DNA of 64,000 bases, taken from assembly GCA_963753905.1 (NCBI GenBank), contig CAVWDZ010000001.1, positions 1,984,001 through 2,048,000 of the forward strand, written 5' to 3'. Shown here one piece after another: positions 25,363 through 32,552 of the stretch; position 1 is the stretch's first letter, and every line of letters begins with the position of its first letter. Made by a program: the position numbers and the translations under genes. This stretch comes from Bog-756 sp963753905 (GTDB lineage: Bacteria > Actinomycetota > Acidimicrobiia > Acidimicrobiales > RAAP-2). The notes beneath the pieces are model-generated. The model saw only the letters and a list, made by a program, of their open reading frames with translations. It did not search any database and was not told the origin of the DNA.

Positions 25363-25522
25363 GGCGTTCCAGACACGAGAATCGACGTTCCCCGTCTCCA
25401 CGTTTCAAACGCCCTTGTTATGCAGGGTATTTCACGAAATGCATTCTGGATCGGCCACAAGATGACCGGCAACTGTCACTCAACCGACATCAAAATCTGA
25501 GGGGCCTCTCGTCAATTTATGG

Positions 25523-25528
25523 GATACT
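25523..25528 (+). promoter_or_regulatory. -10 box of leaderless promoter for small gene
   Basis: GATACT ends six bases before the GTG at 25535. It departs from TAnnnT at the first base only, with the same spacing as the other leaderless promoters here. Confidence 0.4.
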
Positions 25529-25534
25529 GACGGC

Positions 25535-25831
25535 GTGGATGAGATCGTCATCGAGTCGTGCCACAGCACTTGGATCATCGACCGGGAGAATTCCCGCTTT
25601 CGTCGTGTGGTGAAGGCATCGCACCACACGACCAGCCCGGCCTCCACCGAATGGCAGCCCTGCTATGGAGTTGAGATCGATCCTCTTTCCGAGTCCTTCG
25701 TGGTGCTCTTGAATCCGGAGGGCACGCGACTACTGCGGAGCTGGCGCCATGTGGAGCACTGCTCGCAATGTGGTGGCGAGGCGACTTCGGAGCTGTCGCT
25801 CCGGGACCTGCGCTCCGCAGTCCGTACCTAG
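25535..25831 (+). CDS. Small conserved-type protein of unknown function
   Basis: 98 residues, acidic N-terminus, with STWIIDRENSRFRRV and EIDPLSESFVVLLNPEGTR followed by LLRSWRHVEHCSQCG. The pattern resembles short hypothetical proteins common in actinobacteria; no function is known to me. A C-x-x-C pair near the C-terminus is the only candidate metal or redox site. The GTG start is supported by the -10 box. The 172 bases before it hold no gene, but include ATTTC-AC-GAAAT, a short palindrome. Confidence 0.65.
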   Translation: MDEIVIESCHSTWIIDRENSRFRRVVKASHHTTSPASTEWQPCYGVEIDPLSESFVVLLNPEGTRLLRSWRHVEHCSQCGGEATSELSLRDLRSAVRT

Positions 25832-25903
25832 CGATCCAGAGCTGACGCCCACGCTCGGGGGTCCTATTGGCGTTTCACAGGTCGCTGGCGGCTCGGCCGT
25901 CCG

Positions 25904-26782
25904 ATGGATGAGCGAAGTGCAGCCCCTGAATCCTGCCATCGGGGCCACCGCCCTTTTCGGGTCCGGCAGAACATCTTGAACCCTCTCAGTTCCCTCTTCG
26001 ATCGCCTTCGCAGGTCGATGTTCGACGTGTCGGGCCCCTCAGCACCGACCACTGCGACCGCACCGTCCGAAGCATCTGCTGGACGGTTTGGGGCGGACGC
26101 CCAGAGAGAGAAGGGCACTGGCTCGGTCGAGTCAGCGGAGCCGGAACCGAGAATGGCACGTCGCGGGGCTGTTCCCCAGTCTTCGTCGAACGAACCAGCA
26201 CCCGACGCGGGTGAGATCCTCGGGGCGCCCGAGGCGACGCTCCCACAGGTGAGTCAGGCCGTGGTCACCACCGATGCACAGCAGGGCGAATCCATCTCAG
26301 CCGCTCGACCGCTCAGTGAGCGCCCTATTGAAGACCTCCGGCAATCGTCCGGTCGGACGACCGATGCAGTCCCGCCGACTGGCAATACGGGGAACGCGAT
26401 CGCCCGTCATCCCGCGGTGGTACCTACCGGAGCGGAACCACCGCCACCGCCACCGCCACCACCGCCACCGCCTGAGGTACCCACGCCAGTGACACCCACG
26501 GCCGTGGGACGCGCTCCAGTCGATCTGGCCGCTTCCGCGGCCATGGCCAAGGACATCCTTGCCGCAAATGAGGAACAGCCCCCGCTGCAGCCGCGTCGGG
26601 ACGCCCGTCCAACCACCCTGGCCGACGGATCGGCGGCCTCAACACCCGACGTCCCTGGTGCGGAACGGTCCGGGGGCCGCGCGGACGAGGGGTTGGGGTC
26701 GGAGGCAACAGGAGATGACGCGCCGGCCACCCCCGACTTCTTCGCTTCGACCCGCGCAAAAAGGCGATTCCGCAGGGAGTAG
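25904..26782 (+). CDS. Low-complexity, proline-rich, predicted disordered protein
   Basis: Up to 292 residues without recognisable fold: Ser/Ala/Pro/Glu-rich, a run of 12 prolines (about residue 180), and a basic C-terminal end (FFASTRAKRRFRRE). No signal peptide or membrane segment is seen. The start is uncertain: ATG 25904, TTG 25976 and ATG 26018 are all possible, the second giving a sensible amphipathic beginning (NPLSSLFDRLRRSMF). The frame is long and the composition unlike a shadow frame, but function is unknown. It lies between the pilus two-component system and moaC, convergent with moaC. Confidence 0.5.
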   Translation: MDERSAAPESCHRGHRPFRVRQNILNPLSSLFDRLRRSMFDVSGPSAPTTATAPSEASAGRFGADAQREKGTGSVESAEPEPRMARRGAVPQSSSNEPAPDAGEILGAPEATLPQVSQAVVTTDAQQGESISAARPLSERPIEDLRQSSGRTTDAVPPTGNTGNAIARHPAVVPTGAEPPPPPPPPPPPPEVPTPVTPTAVGRAPVDLAASAAMAKDILAANEEQPPLQPRRDARPTTLADGSAASTPDVPGAERSGGRADEGLGSEATGDDAPATPDFFASTRAKRRFRRE

Positions 26783-26808
26783 CTAGGCCAGGGCGGTGCG
26801 ATCGCCGC

Positions 26809-27294
26809 TCAGCGTGCCTGCTCCCTCTTCCAGATGCCGGAACTGCCGCCGGTCTTCTCCCACAACATGAGCTGCCCGACACACATCGTGCGGTCGGCGG
26901 TCTTGCACATGTCGTAAACGGTCAGTGCGGCGACGGCGCAGGCCGTCATCGCCTCCATTTCGACCCCGGTCCGGTCGACGGTCTCGACCTTCGCCTCGAC
27001 CTCCACACAGTCATCGCCGATGGTGAAATCGATCTGGACAGATCCGACCAGAAGTGGGTGGCACATCGGGATCAGATCGGCCGTTCGCTTAGCAGCCTGG
27101 ATGCCGGCCACCCGCGCCGCGGCCAGCACGTCACCCTTGGTGATCGCGTTATTGGCCACCTGGGCGGTGGTCTCGGGCTTCATGGTCACCCGGCAGCGGG
27201 CCAGCGCACGCCGGTGCGTGGCTTCCTTGGGGGAGACGTCGACGATGCGGTTCCCCCCGAAGGGGTCCAGGTGAGTGAGGCTGCGGTCGGTCAC
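26809..27294 (-). CDS. moaC: Cyclic pyranopterin monophosphate synthase MoaC
   Basis: Molybdenum cofactor biosynthesis: converts 3',8-cyclo-7,8-dihydroguanosine triphosphate to cyclic pyranopterin monophosphate. 161 residues, the normal length. Motifs: VDVSPKEATHRRALARCRV near the start, GDVLAAARVAGIQAAKRTA, DLIPMCHPLLVGSVQIDF and GVEMEAMTACAVAALTVYD, then MCKTADRTM. The GTG at 27294 has GGGAG six bases upstream. Upstream on the same strand is a tiny frame whose stop overlaps this start (separate entry). No other moa gene is in the window. Confidence 0.95.
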   Translation of the reverse strand: MTDRSLTHLDPFGGNRIVDVSPKEATHRRALARCRVTMKPETTAQVANNAITKGDVLAAARVAGIQAAKRTADLIPMCHPLLVGSVQIDFTIGDDCVEVEAKVETVDRTGVEMEAMTACAVAALTVYDMCKTADRTMCVGQLMLWEKTGGSSGIWKREQAR

Positions 27295-27314
27295 TGGGGG
27301 CTCCCATCGGTCAC
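27291..27314 (-). CDS. Possible 7-residue leader peptide upstream of moaC
   Basis: A GTG lies exactly six bases after TAGACT on the minus strand and reads M(V)TDGSPQ, stop. Its TGA overlaps the GTG of moaC (GTGA). If transcription is leaderless, this mini-frame would be translated first and would be coupled to moaC. Equally, the GTG may be unused and moaC read from its own Shine-Dalgarno. Confidence 0.25.
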   Translation of the reverse strand: MTDGSPQ

Positions 27315-27320
27315 GGGCTC

Positions 27321-27326
27321 AGTCTA
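27321..27326 (-). promoter_or_regulatory. -10 box for moaC
   Basis: TAGACT on the minus strand, 26 bases upstream of the moaC GTG and six bases before the mini-frame GTG. Predicted transcription start is at or near 27314. Confidence 0.45.
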
Positions 27327-27368
27327 CGGGAGCCCACCGTCGGGGGACGGAGTTGGCACTCTCTCGGG

Positions 27369-27374
27369 TAGACT
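27369..27374 (+). promoter_or_regulatory. -10 box for the zinc-ribbon gene
   Basis: TAGACT about 40 bases before the TTG start at 27415; here the mRNA would have a short leader with a Shine-Dalgarno (GGAAGG, 27401-27406). Confidence 0.4.
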
Positions 27375-27414
27375 GCTAGACCACCTGCGCCTCCCGCACC
27401 GGAAGGAACATCAC

Positions 27415-27825
27415 TTGCCTACGTACGAATACCGCTGCGACAGCTGCGCCGAGAACTTCGACGCCGTCCAGGGCTTTCATGACGAACCGCTCGCCGTCTG
27501 TCCAACCTGCGGATCACCGGTCCGCAAGGTGTTCGGGAACGTCGGCATCGTGTTCAAGGGGAGCGGCTTCTACAAGACAGACAGCCGAAACGGTGCTGGG
27601 TCCAAGTCCCGAGACGGCGACTCGACGACTGCGGCAGCCGCATCGTCGGACGCTTCCACTTCGGACTCGCCCGGCTCGTCCGACAAGGGCTCTGCCGCCA
27701 CTCAGCCCGATTCGGCAGGGTCGCGCGGTACATCTCCTTCCACTCCCCTCACTCCGACTCCTGCCGGAGCACCGGCCGCGAAAAGCACCTCCAAAAGCAA
27801 GGAAACCCCGTCTCCCGCACCGTGA
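27415..27825 (+). CDS. FmdB-type zinc-ribbon protein with Ser/Thr/Pro-rich tail
   Basis: 136 residues. The first 50 form the FmdB/putative regulatory zinc ribbon: PTYEYRCDSCAENFD with Cys8 and Cys11, CPTCGSPVRKVF with Cys29 and Cys32, then FKGSGFYKTD. The remainder is Ser/Ala/Pro-rich and disordered. Start TTG at 27415 is unusual but supported by GGAAGG eight bases upstream and by the family N-terminus. Function of the family is poorly defined (proposed regulator or metal-binding adaptor). Stands just before the second pilT, which has its own promoter. Confidence 0.82.
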   Translation: MPTYEYRCDSCAENFDAVQGFHDEPLAVCPTCGSPVRKVFGNVGIVFKGSGFYKTDSRNGAGSKSRDGDSTTAAAASSDASTSDSPGSSDKGSAATQPDSAGSRGTSPSTPLTPTPAGAPAAKSTSKSKETPSPAP

Positions 27826-27919
27826 GGTCCGCCAGGACCGCGGCGCTCGAGGGCCGCTCGCAACCCCATTCTCGCCGCGCTGAGCGCGCGAGGTACTCGC
27901 CTAAGTGACCTTGCACCCG

Positions 27920-27925
27920 TAGAAT
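27920..27925 (+). promoter_or_regulatory. -10 box of leaderless second pilT promoter
   Basis: TAGAAT ends six bases before the GTG at 27932, the same geometry as the other leaderless promoters. Confidence 0.55.
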
Positions 27926-27931
27926 GGCCCC

Positions 27932-29044
27932 GTGGACACCATTGACCTCGACCGCCTCCTCGCCCAGCTGGCCGACCTTGACGGCTCGGATCTCCACATC
28001 AAGGCAGGGGCCCCGCCCCGCATGCGGCTTGCCGGGGCCCTGCGGATCATGGACGACGAGCCGGCCTTCACGGCCGACGAGACGCTCAAGATCGCCGAGT
28101 CGATGATGTCGCCAACCGTGCTCGCCACCTTCCGGGAGCACCACGAGGCGGACTTCGCTTACAGCGTTTCGGGGACCGGCCGATTCAGGGTGAATGCCTA
28201 CTACCAGCGCTCGTCGGTGGCACTTGCAATGCGACGGGTGCGAGCCAGGCCGGCGACTGCGCCAGAGCTCGGCCTCCCGGAGGTGGTCAACCACTTGGCC
28301 GAGGAGATGCGAGGACTTGTGCTCGTGACGGGACCGACTGGATCCGGGAAGACCACGACCCTCGCGGCCATGATCGACCACGTCAACCACCTGCGGTCGT
28401 GTCATGTGGTGACCATCGAGGACCCGGTCGAGGTCCTCCACACTGATGACCTTGCGGCCATCGACCAACGGGAGATCGGATTCGACACCGACTCGTTCGC
28501 TTCAGCAATGCGGGTCGTGCTGAGGCAGGACCCCGATGTCATCCTGGTGGGAGAGATGAGAGACCAGGAGACCGTTTCTGCCGCCCTCACTGCCGCCGAG
28601 ACGGGTCACCTCGTATTTTCGACACTGCACACCATCAACTCCACCGAGACCATCAACCGGATTGTCGACTTCTTCCCTCCGCATCAGCAGATCCAGGTCC
28701 GGGTCGGCCTGGCCGGTTCCCTCAAAGGGATCATCTGCCAGCGCCTGATCCCGACCGCGGACGGGAAAAACCGGGTACCGGCCCTCGAGATCATGGTGGT
28801 CAACGGCCGGATCCAACAGGCCATCATCGACCCGCTGATCACCGGCGACATCGAGGGTATCGTCGCCGACGGGGAGTACTACGGGATGATGACCTTCGAC
28901 CAATCCCTGGTCGGGCTCATTGCCAGCGGAACCATCGACCTCGCTGAAGCAATGGCCACGGCATCGAACCCGCATGACCTCAAGGTGATGCTGGAGCGCC
29001 AGGGCATCGTCCAGACCGGTTCGTTCGCCAACGCATTTACCTGA
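27932..29044 (+). CDS. PilT/PilU-type pilus retraction ATPase (second copy)
   Basis: Second retraction-type ATPase, 370 residues, standard length and without the MshEN extension of the other copy. Motifs: LAQLADLDGSDLHIKAGAPP at the N-terminus, Walker A GPTGSGKTT near residue 135, IEDPVEVLHTDD, RQDPDVILVGEMRDQETV, HTINSTETINRIVDFFPP. The C-terminal AIRNLIRE retraction signature is replaced by VNGRIQQAIIDPLITGDIEG, so it resembles accessory PilU-like or PilT4-like copies. It heads the pilT-pilMN-pilO group. A GTG start is supported by the -10 box. Confidence 0.9.
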   Translation: MDTIDLDRLLAQLADLDGSDLHIKAGAPPRMRLAGALRIMDDEPAFTADETLKIAESMMSPTVLATFREHHEADFAYSVSGTGRFRVNAYYQRSSVALAMRRVRARPATAPELGLPEVVNHLAEEMRGLVLVTGPTGSGKTTTLAAMIDHVNHLRSCHVVTIEDPVEVLHTDDLAAIDQREIGFDTDSFASAMRVVLRQDPDVILVGEMRDQETVSAALTAAETGHLVFSTLHTINSTETINRIVDFFPPHQQIQVRVGLAGSLKGIICQRLIPTADGKNRVPALEIMVVNGRIQQAIIDPLITGDIEGIVADGEYYGMMTFDQSLVGLIASGTIDLAEAMATASNPHDLKVMLERQGIVQTGSFANAFT

Positions 29045-29101
29045 GTTTTCTCCGTTGGCCGGCACTCAAGCTGGCACCCATTCTGTCCGATAGACCTCCG
29101 T

Positions 29102-29131
29102 AGGCCTGGGGGCACTCACAGACCCGGGCCT
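29102..29131 (+). terminator. Hairpin after the second pilT
   Basis: Nine-pair stem (AGGCCTGGG with CCCGGGCCT, one G-T pair), 12-base loop, followed by GAGTTTC. Starts 58 bases after the pilT stop; a weak terminator or attenuator. Confidence 0.4.
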
Positions 29132-29278
29132 GAGTTTCACGATTGATTGCCGTGATGCGAGGGACCGGAGAGAACCCCATGAGAACTGTGACGCAGCGCC
29201 GCAGGACCATCCTGACCGGTGAACGTACAACTGCCCCCAATGTGGCTGCCGGAAACGGTGGTCGTCGCGCGGTGAACA

Positions 29279-29297
29279 CTCCTGTCGCTACAGGAGG
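29279..29297 (+). promoter_or_regulatory. Hairpin sequestering the pilMN Shine-Dalgarno
   Basis: CTCCTGT (29279-29285), loop CGCT, ACAGGAG (29290-29296): a perfect 7-bp stem whose 3' arm is the Shine-Dalgarno AGGAGG (29292-29297) of the ATG at 29304. Folding would block ribosome binding, so translation of pilMN may depend on opening of this stem. Confidence 0.6.
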
Positions 29298-29303
29298 TTC
29301 CTC

Positions 29304-31043
29304 ATGCCGCAGCTGAATCTGCCGCAGCTGAATCTGAAGCCACGCCTGATCGTCGGACTCGACATCGGCACCAGCGCCGTCCGCGCCGCAGAGCTGGACA
29401 CGGGCAAGTCACGCCCGGTCCTCCTCACCTACGGGCAAGTCGGCCTACCTCCCGGCTCGCTGTTCGAGGGCGAGATCCGCGACTCCGCGGCGGTCACCGA
29501 AGCCATCACCAAGCTGTGGAAGAACGGACAGTTCTCGAGCTCGTCGGTGATCGTTGGCATCGCAGGACTCCGGGCCATCACCCGCGAGATCGACCTGCCA
29601 TTCGTGTCCGACAATGAAGTGGACAGCGCAGTCCGGTTCCAGTCGGAGGAGGTCATTCCCTTCCCGCCGGATCAGACCATCCTCTCGTCGCAGGTGCTCG
29701 CCGACTACACCTCACCAGAGGGCGAAAAGATGCGCCGGGTGCTCGTCGCCGCAGCGCACGCAGACATGGTCAACGGCGTGATCGGTGCTGTCGAGCGAGC
29801 GGGACTCACAGTTGACGGAGTCGATCTGATCTCCTCTGCACTGGTGCGAGCCATCGGGGGTCACGACGGATCAGACCAGCCCGAGGCCATCGTCTCCATC
29901 GGGGCCGGTCTCACGGTTGTGGTGGTCCACCAGTCGGGACGACCCCAGTTCGTCCGCACGATCGGCTCCGGTGGCAATGCGACCACCGACGCCGTGGCGG
30001 CCGCCCTCGACCTGCCGATCGCCGATGCCGAGGCCGTCAAGCGCCGGATCGGTGAACAGGTCGCACAGATGCAGGACGCCGGGCGTGCCGCGAAGCCGAG
30101 CATGGTCGAGCTTGTCGGTGAGATCCGAAACTCGATCCAATACTTCGCCTCGCTGCCGGGCCGCCTCCCCGTCTCGCATGTCCTCGCCACAGGCGCCGGT
30201 TCAGATCTGGACGGACTCCTCCCTCTGCTCGAGGCTCAGATCCAGCTGCCGGTTCGGACGGTCTCCCCTCTCGGACGCCTGGACATCTCGCGGCTCGACC
30301 TCACCGAGGCGCAGGCCAACGAGGTCGGCCCGGTGCTCGCCGCACCGATCGGCCTCGCTCTGCCTGAGCCCGACAAGTCGGTCAAGAAGTTCAATCTGCT
30401 TCCTCCGGAGGTGGCCAGCCGAGCTCGGATGAAGCGGCTCCAGGAGCGCACCCTGGTCGGCGCAGCCGCCGCTCTGGTCGTTCTTGTTGGTTTCGGTGGT
30501 TGGAAGTTCCTCCAGGTGCACAACGCCCAGAACAACGTCAACCAGCTGAAGTCGAGCATCGCCAGGCTCAACGCTCAGGTTCCCAAATACGACCTCGTGG
30601 TGGCCGCGAACAATGCGTATACTGCCGGCCTCACCCGTCGGGCGTCCGTGCTCAGCTCAGCCGTCGACTGGCCACTTGCGCTGAGCGAGCTCATCTCCAT
30701 CACTCCTGCTCACGCCGAGGTCGGGTCGTTCATCGGTACGAGCAACAATGCAGCCCCCGGTACCGGCAGCACCGCAGGCAGCGCAGCGGCACCAAGCGGG
30801 ACCGCGACGACGGCTCCCTCCGGCACGACCTCGGCGGCCATCGGAACGGTCAACCTGGCGGTCAGCGGACCAGGCCCGAGCCTCTCGATCTCCGAAGCAT
30901 GGATCAACGCCGTCGCCGGGTCCCTGATCTTCGCCAACCCCCTCCAGGGTGCGACGACCGCCGACGCCAACACGATCTCGTTTCCGTTCACGATCTCGGT
31001 CACCCCGGCCGCGAGCCTTGACAAGAATGCGAGCCTGAAATGA
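29304..31043 (+). CDS. pilM: PilM-PilN fusion protein (pilus alignment subcomplex)
   Basis: 579 residues. Residues 12-350 are an actin-like PilM: LIVGLDIGTSAVRAAELD, VIVGIAGLRAITREIDLP, RFQSEEVIPFPPDQTILS, and the nucleotide-site SIGAGLTVVVV and HVLATGAGSDLDGL. Residues 360-579 are PilN: KKFNLLPPEV (363-367 is the FNLLP/INLLP motif that binds PilM in other bacteria), one membrane helix at about 385-405, then a coiled coil and periplasm-type (here extracytoplasmic) domain with a Gly/Ser/Thr-rich insert. In most species these are separate genes. The N-terminus carries a direct repeat of five codons (PQLNL twice). ATG preceded by AGGAGG; overlaps pilO by four bases. Confidence 0.9.
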   Translation: MPQLNLPQLNLKPRLIVGLDIGTSAVRAAELDTGKSRPVLLTYGQVGLPPGSLFEGEIRDSAAVTEAITKLWKNGQFSSSSVIVGIAGLRAITREIDLPFVSDNEVDSAVRFQSEEVIPFPPDQTILSSQVLADYTSPEGEKMRRVLVAAAHADMVNGVIGAVERAGLTVDGVDLISSALVRAIGGHDGSDQPEAIVSIGAGLTVVVVHQSGRPQFVRTIGSGGNATTDAVAAALDLPIADAEAVKRRIGEQVAQMQDAGRAAKPSMVELVGEIRNSIQYFASLPGRLPVSHVLATGAGSDLDGLLPLLEAQIQLPVRTVSPLGRLDISRLDLTEAQANEVGPVLAAPIGLALPEPDKSVKKFNLLPPEVASRARMKRLQERTLVGAAAALVVLVGFGGWKFLQVHNAQNNVNQLKSSIARLNAQVPKYDLVVAANNAYTAGLTRRASVLSSAVDWPLALSELISITPAHAEVGSFIGTSNNAAPGTGSTAGSAAAPSGTATTAPSGTTSAAIGTVNLAVSGPGPSLSISEAWINAVAGSLIFANPLQGATTADANTISFPFTISVTPAASLDKNASLK

Positions 31044-31798
31044 ACACCGTCCGCGAGTACCGGATGCCCTTGATCATCGGTGCCGGAGCGCTCGTCGCGG
31101 TCCTGCTGCTCTGGACGATCCTGGTGGCGCCGCAGAACTCGAAACTGTCGAGCCTCAAGACACAGGAGACGCAACTCCAGAGCCAGCAGGTGGCACTTCA
31201 GGCCAAGTTGGCGTCCTTGCAGGCAGAAGGCCAGCGGCTGTCCAGCAGTTGCGCCGACTTGCAGAAGATTACCACCCAGATCCCCTCCGTCCAGACCCCG
31301 ACAGATGTTGACGCGGAGGAGTCGAGTTTCGAGAGTCAGTTCAACGCGCTTGCTGGATCATCGGGAGTTGTTCTGACCCAGTTCAGCGGGTTCGCGCCGG
31401 CGACAGGAACCGCAACCTCGGCCGCGCCTGCCACTTCGGCAGCGGGCGCGTCGACAGCCGGAGGGTCCGCCGGGGTGACCGCCGTCCCGACAACCTTGTC
31501 GGTCACGGGGAACTACGGGCAGATCACCGCATTCGTCAACGGCATGGACGACTTCCCACGCCTCTTCGTGATCCAGCACTTCGCCCTCCAGTACGGGACC
31601 GCAGCTGCGTCCTCGGGCTCTACGAGTTCCGCGTCGTCAGGAGGACCGCCCCTCTGGATCGGCGGGACCCCGACAGCAGCATCAGCCGGGCCGTACAGCT
31701 TGGCCATCACCGGCTCGATCTACTACACCTCGACGCCGAACGCACTCGAAGCCTGCACGAAGGCGACCGCGGCCACCGCCTCGCTCAAGAAGCCCTGA
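31040..31798 (+). CDS. pilO: Type IV pilus assembly protein PilO
   Basis: 252 residues: short cytoplasmic start, one membrane helix (PLIIGAGALVAVLLLWTILV), a coiled coil (LKTQETQLQSQQVALQAKL) and a small ferredoxin-like domain (TTLSVTGNYGQITAFVNGMD, DDFPRLFVIQHFALQ) interrupted by low-complexity Ser/Ala/Thr segments. This is the PilO layout; PilO pairs with PilN outside the membrane to align the motor complex. ATGA overlap with the pilMN stop indicates translational coupling. No PilP or PilQ is expected in an organism without an outer membrane, and none is present. Confidence 0.87.
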   Translation: MNTVREYRMPLIIGAGALVAVLLLWTILVAPQNSKLSSLKTQETQLQSQQVALQAKLASLQAEGQRLSSSCADLQKITTQIPSVQTPTDVDAEESSFESQFNALAGSSGVVLTQFSGFAPATGTATSAAPATSAAGASTAGGSAGVTAVPTTLSVTGNYGQITAFVNGMDDFPRLFVIQHFALQYGTAAASSGSTSSASSGGPPLWIGGTPTAASAGPYSLAITGSIYYTSTPNALEACTKATAATASLKKP

Positions 31799-31838
31799 CC
31801 TCGTCTCAGAACCCCTGATCCGAAACGGAGACGAGACG

Positions 31839-32510
31839 GTGATCAGCGAGGTTCTGGGTCACGGACAATCCGTCGGCGCGGTATTCGCGGCCGTTACCTG
31901 CTCGACGGATTCAAGCGGCGCCCTGAACTGCACCGGTGCGTCGGCTGGGGCGTTCGCAGGTCTCGGCATCCTCCTGTTCGTCTATCTCGCGATCGTCGTG
32001 CTTGGGGTCGTGGCGTCGGTCAAGGTCGTGACCAAGGCCGGTTACTCGGGATGGTGGGTGCTCATCGCATTCGTGCCAATCGTCGGATCCATCTTCGTCC
32101 TCATCTTCGCCTTCTCGACCTGGCCCGTCACCCGCGAAGTCGAGATGCTGCGGATGCAGCTCGCCTCGGGGGGCTACGGAGGGACCGGTGGCTATGGCGG
32201 CAGACCAGGCACAGGGGGCGGAGGACCCGGACCCGGCCCGTCGGGACCCTTTCCCTGGGGACCCGCAACGTCCGGTACCGCTTCGGAAGGGCCTGCCACC
32301 ACAGCAGTCGCACCGGATCCCGCCATCGACACCGAGCAAGCCCTCGGCTATGTTCCGCTCCCGACCTTCGGCCAGTACATCCGGGAGGCCACGACGCCGA
32401 CCGCTCGCTCGAGCGGACTCCCCGACGCCGGCTGGTTCCCTGCTCCGGGCGGACCGCCGGGACAGGAGCGATACTGGAACGGCGCCAGCTGGACGGATCA
32501 GTACCGCTGA
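31839..32510 (+). CDS. Small membrane protein with DUF2510-like C-terminus
   Basis: 223 residues. Two or three membrane segments (AFAGLGILLFVYLAIVVLGV, GWWVLIAFVPIVGSIFVLIF), a Gly/Pro-rich flexible stretch (GGYGGTGGYGGRPGTGGGG), and a C-terminal module GWFPAPGGPPGQERYWNGAS of the DUF2510 type, a short tryptophan-rich repeat found in actinobacterial membrane proteins. Function unknown. GTG start with GGAGACGAGACG just upstream. It follows pilO after 40 bases and may be part of the same transcript, so a pilus-related role is possible but not shown. Confidence 0.7.
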   Translation: MISEVLGHGQSVGAVFAAVTCSTDSSGALNCTGASAGAFAGLGILLFVYLAIVVLGVVASVKVVTKAGYSGWWVLIAFVPIVGSIFVLIFAFSTWPVTREVEMLRMQLASGGYGGTGGYGGRPGTGGGGPGPGPSGPFPWGPATSGTASEGPATTAVAPDPAIDTEQALGYVPLPTFGQYIREATTPTARSSGLPDAGWFPAPGGPPGQERYWNGASWTDQYR

Positions 32511-32552
32511 CCGCCCCGTTGGGAGTTTTGCCGCCGCAGGTCCGCTGCCCAG

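Larger units (their letters stand above)
29045..29303 (+). other. Structured leader upstream of pilMN
   Basis: 259 non-coding bases between pilT and pilMN. Besides the two hairpins listed separately, it contains an eight-pair stem with a GAAA tetraloop (29244-29263, several G-T pairs). Three stem-loops in a row before a gene whose ribosome binding site is itself in a hairpin suggest a regulatory leader. It does not match the cyclic di-GMP-I (GEMM) consensus, nor any other riboswitch I know. Confidence 0.45.

Noticed and set aside
29045..29303. Cyclic di-GMP-I (GEMM) riboswitch before pilMN
   Set aside because: Although the leader is structured and has a GAAA tetraloop, the conserved GEMM core segments and tetraloop receptor were not found, and the order of elements differs.
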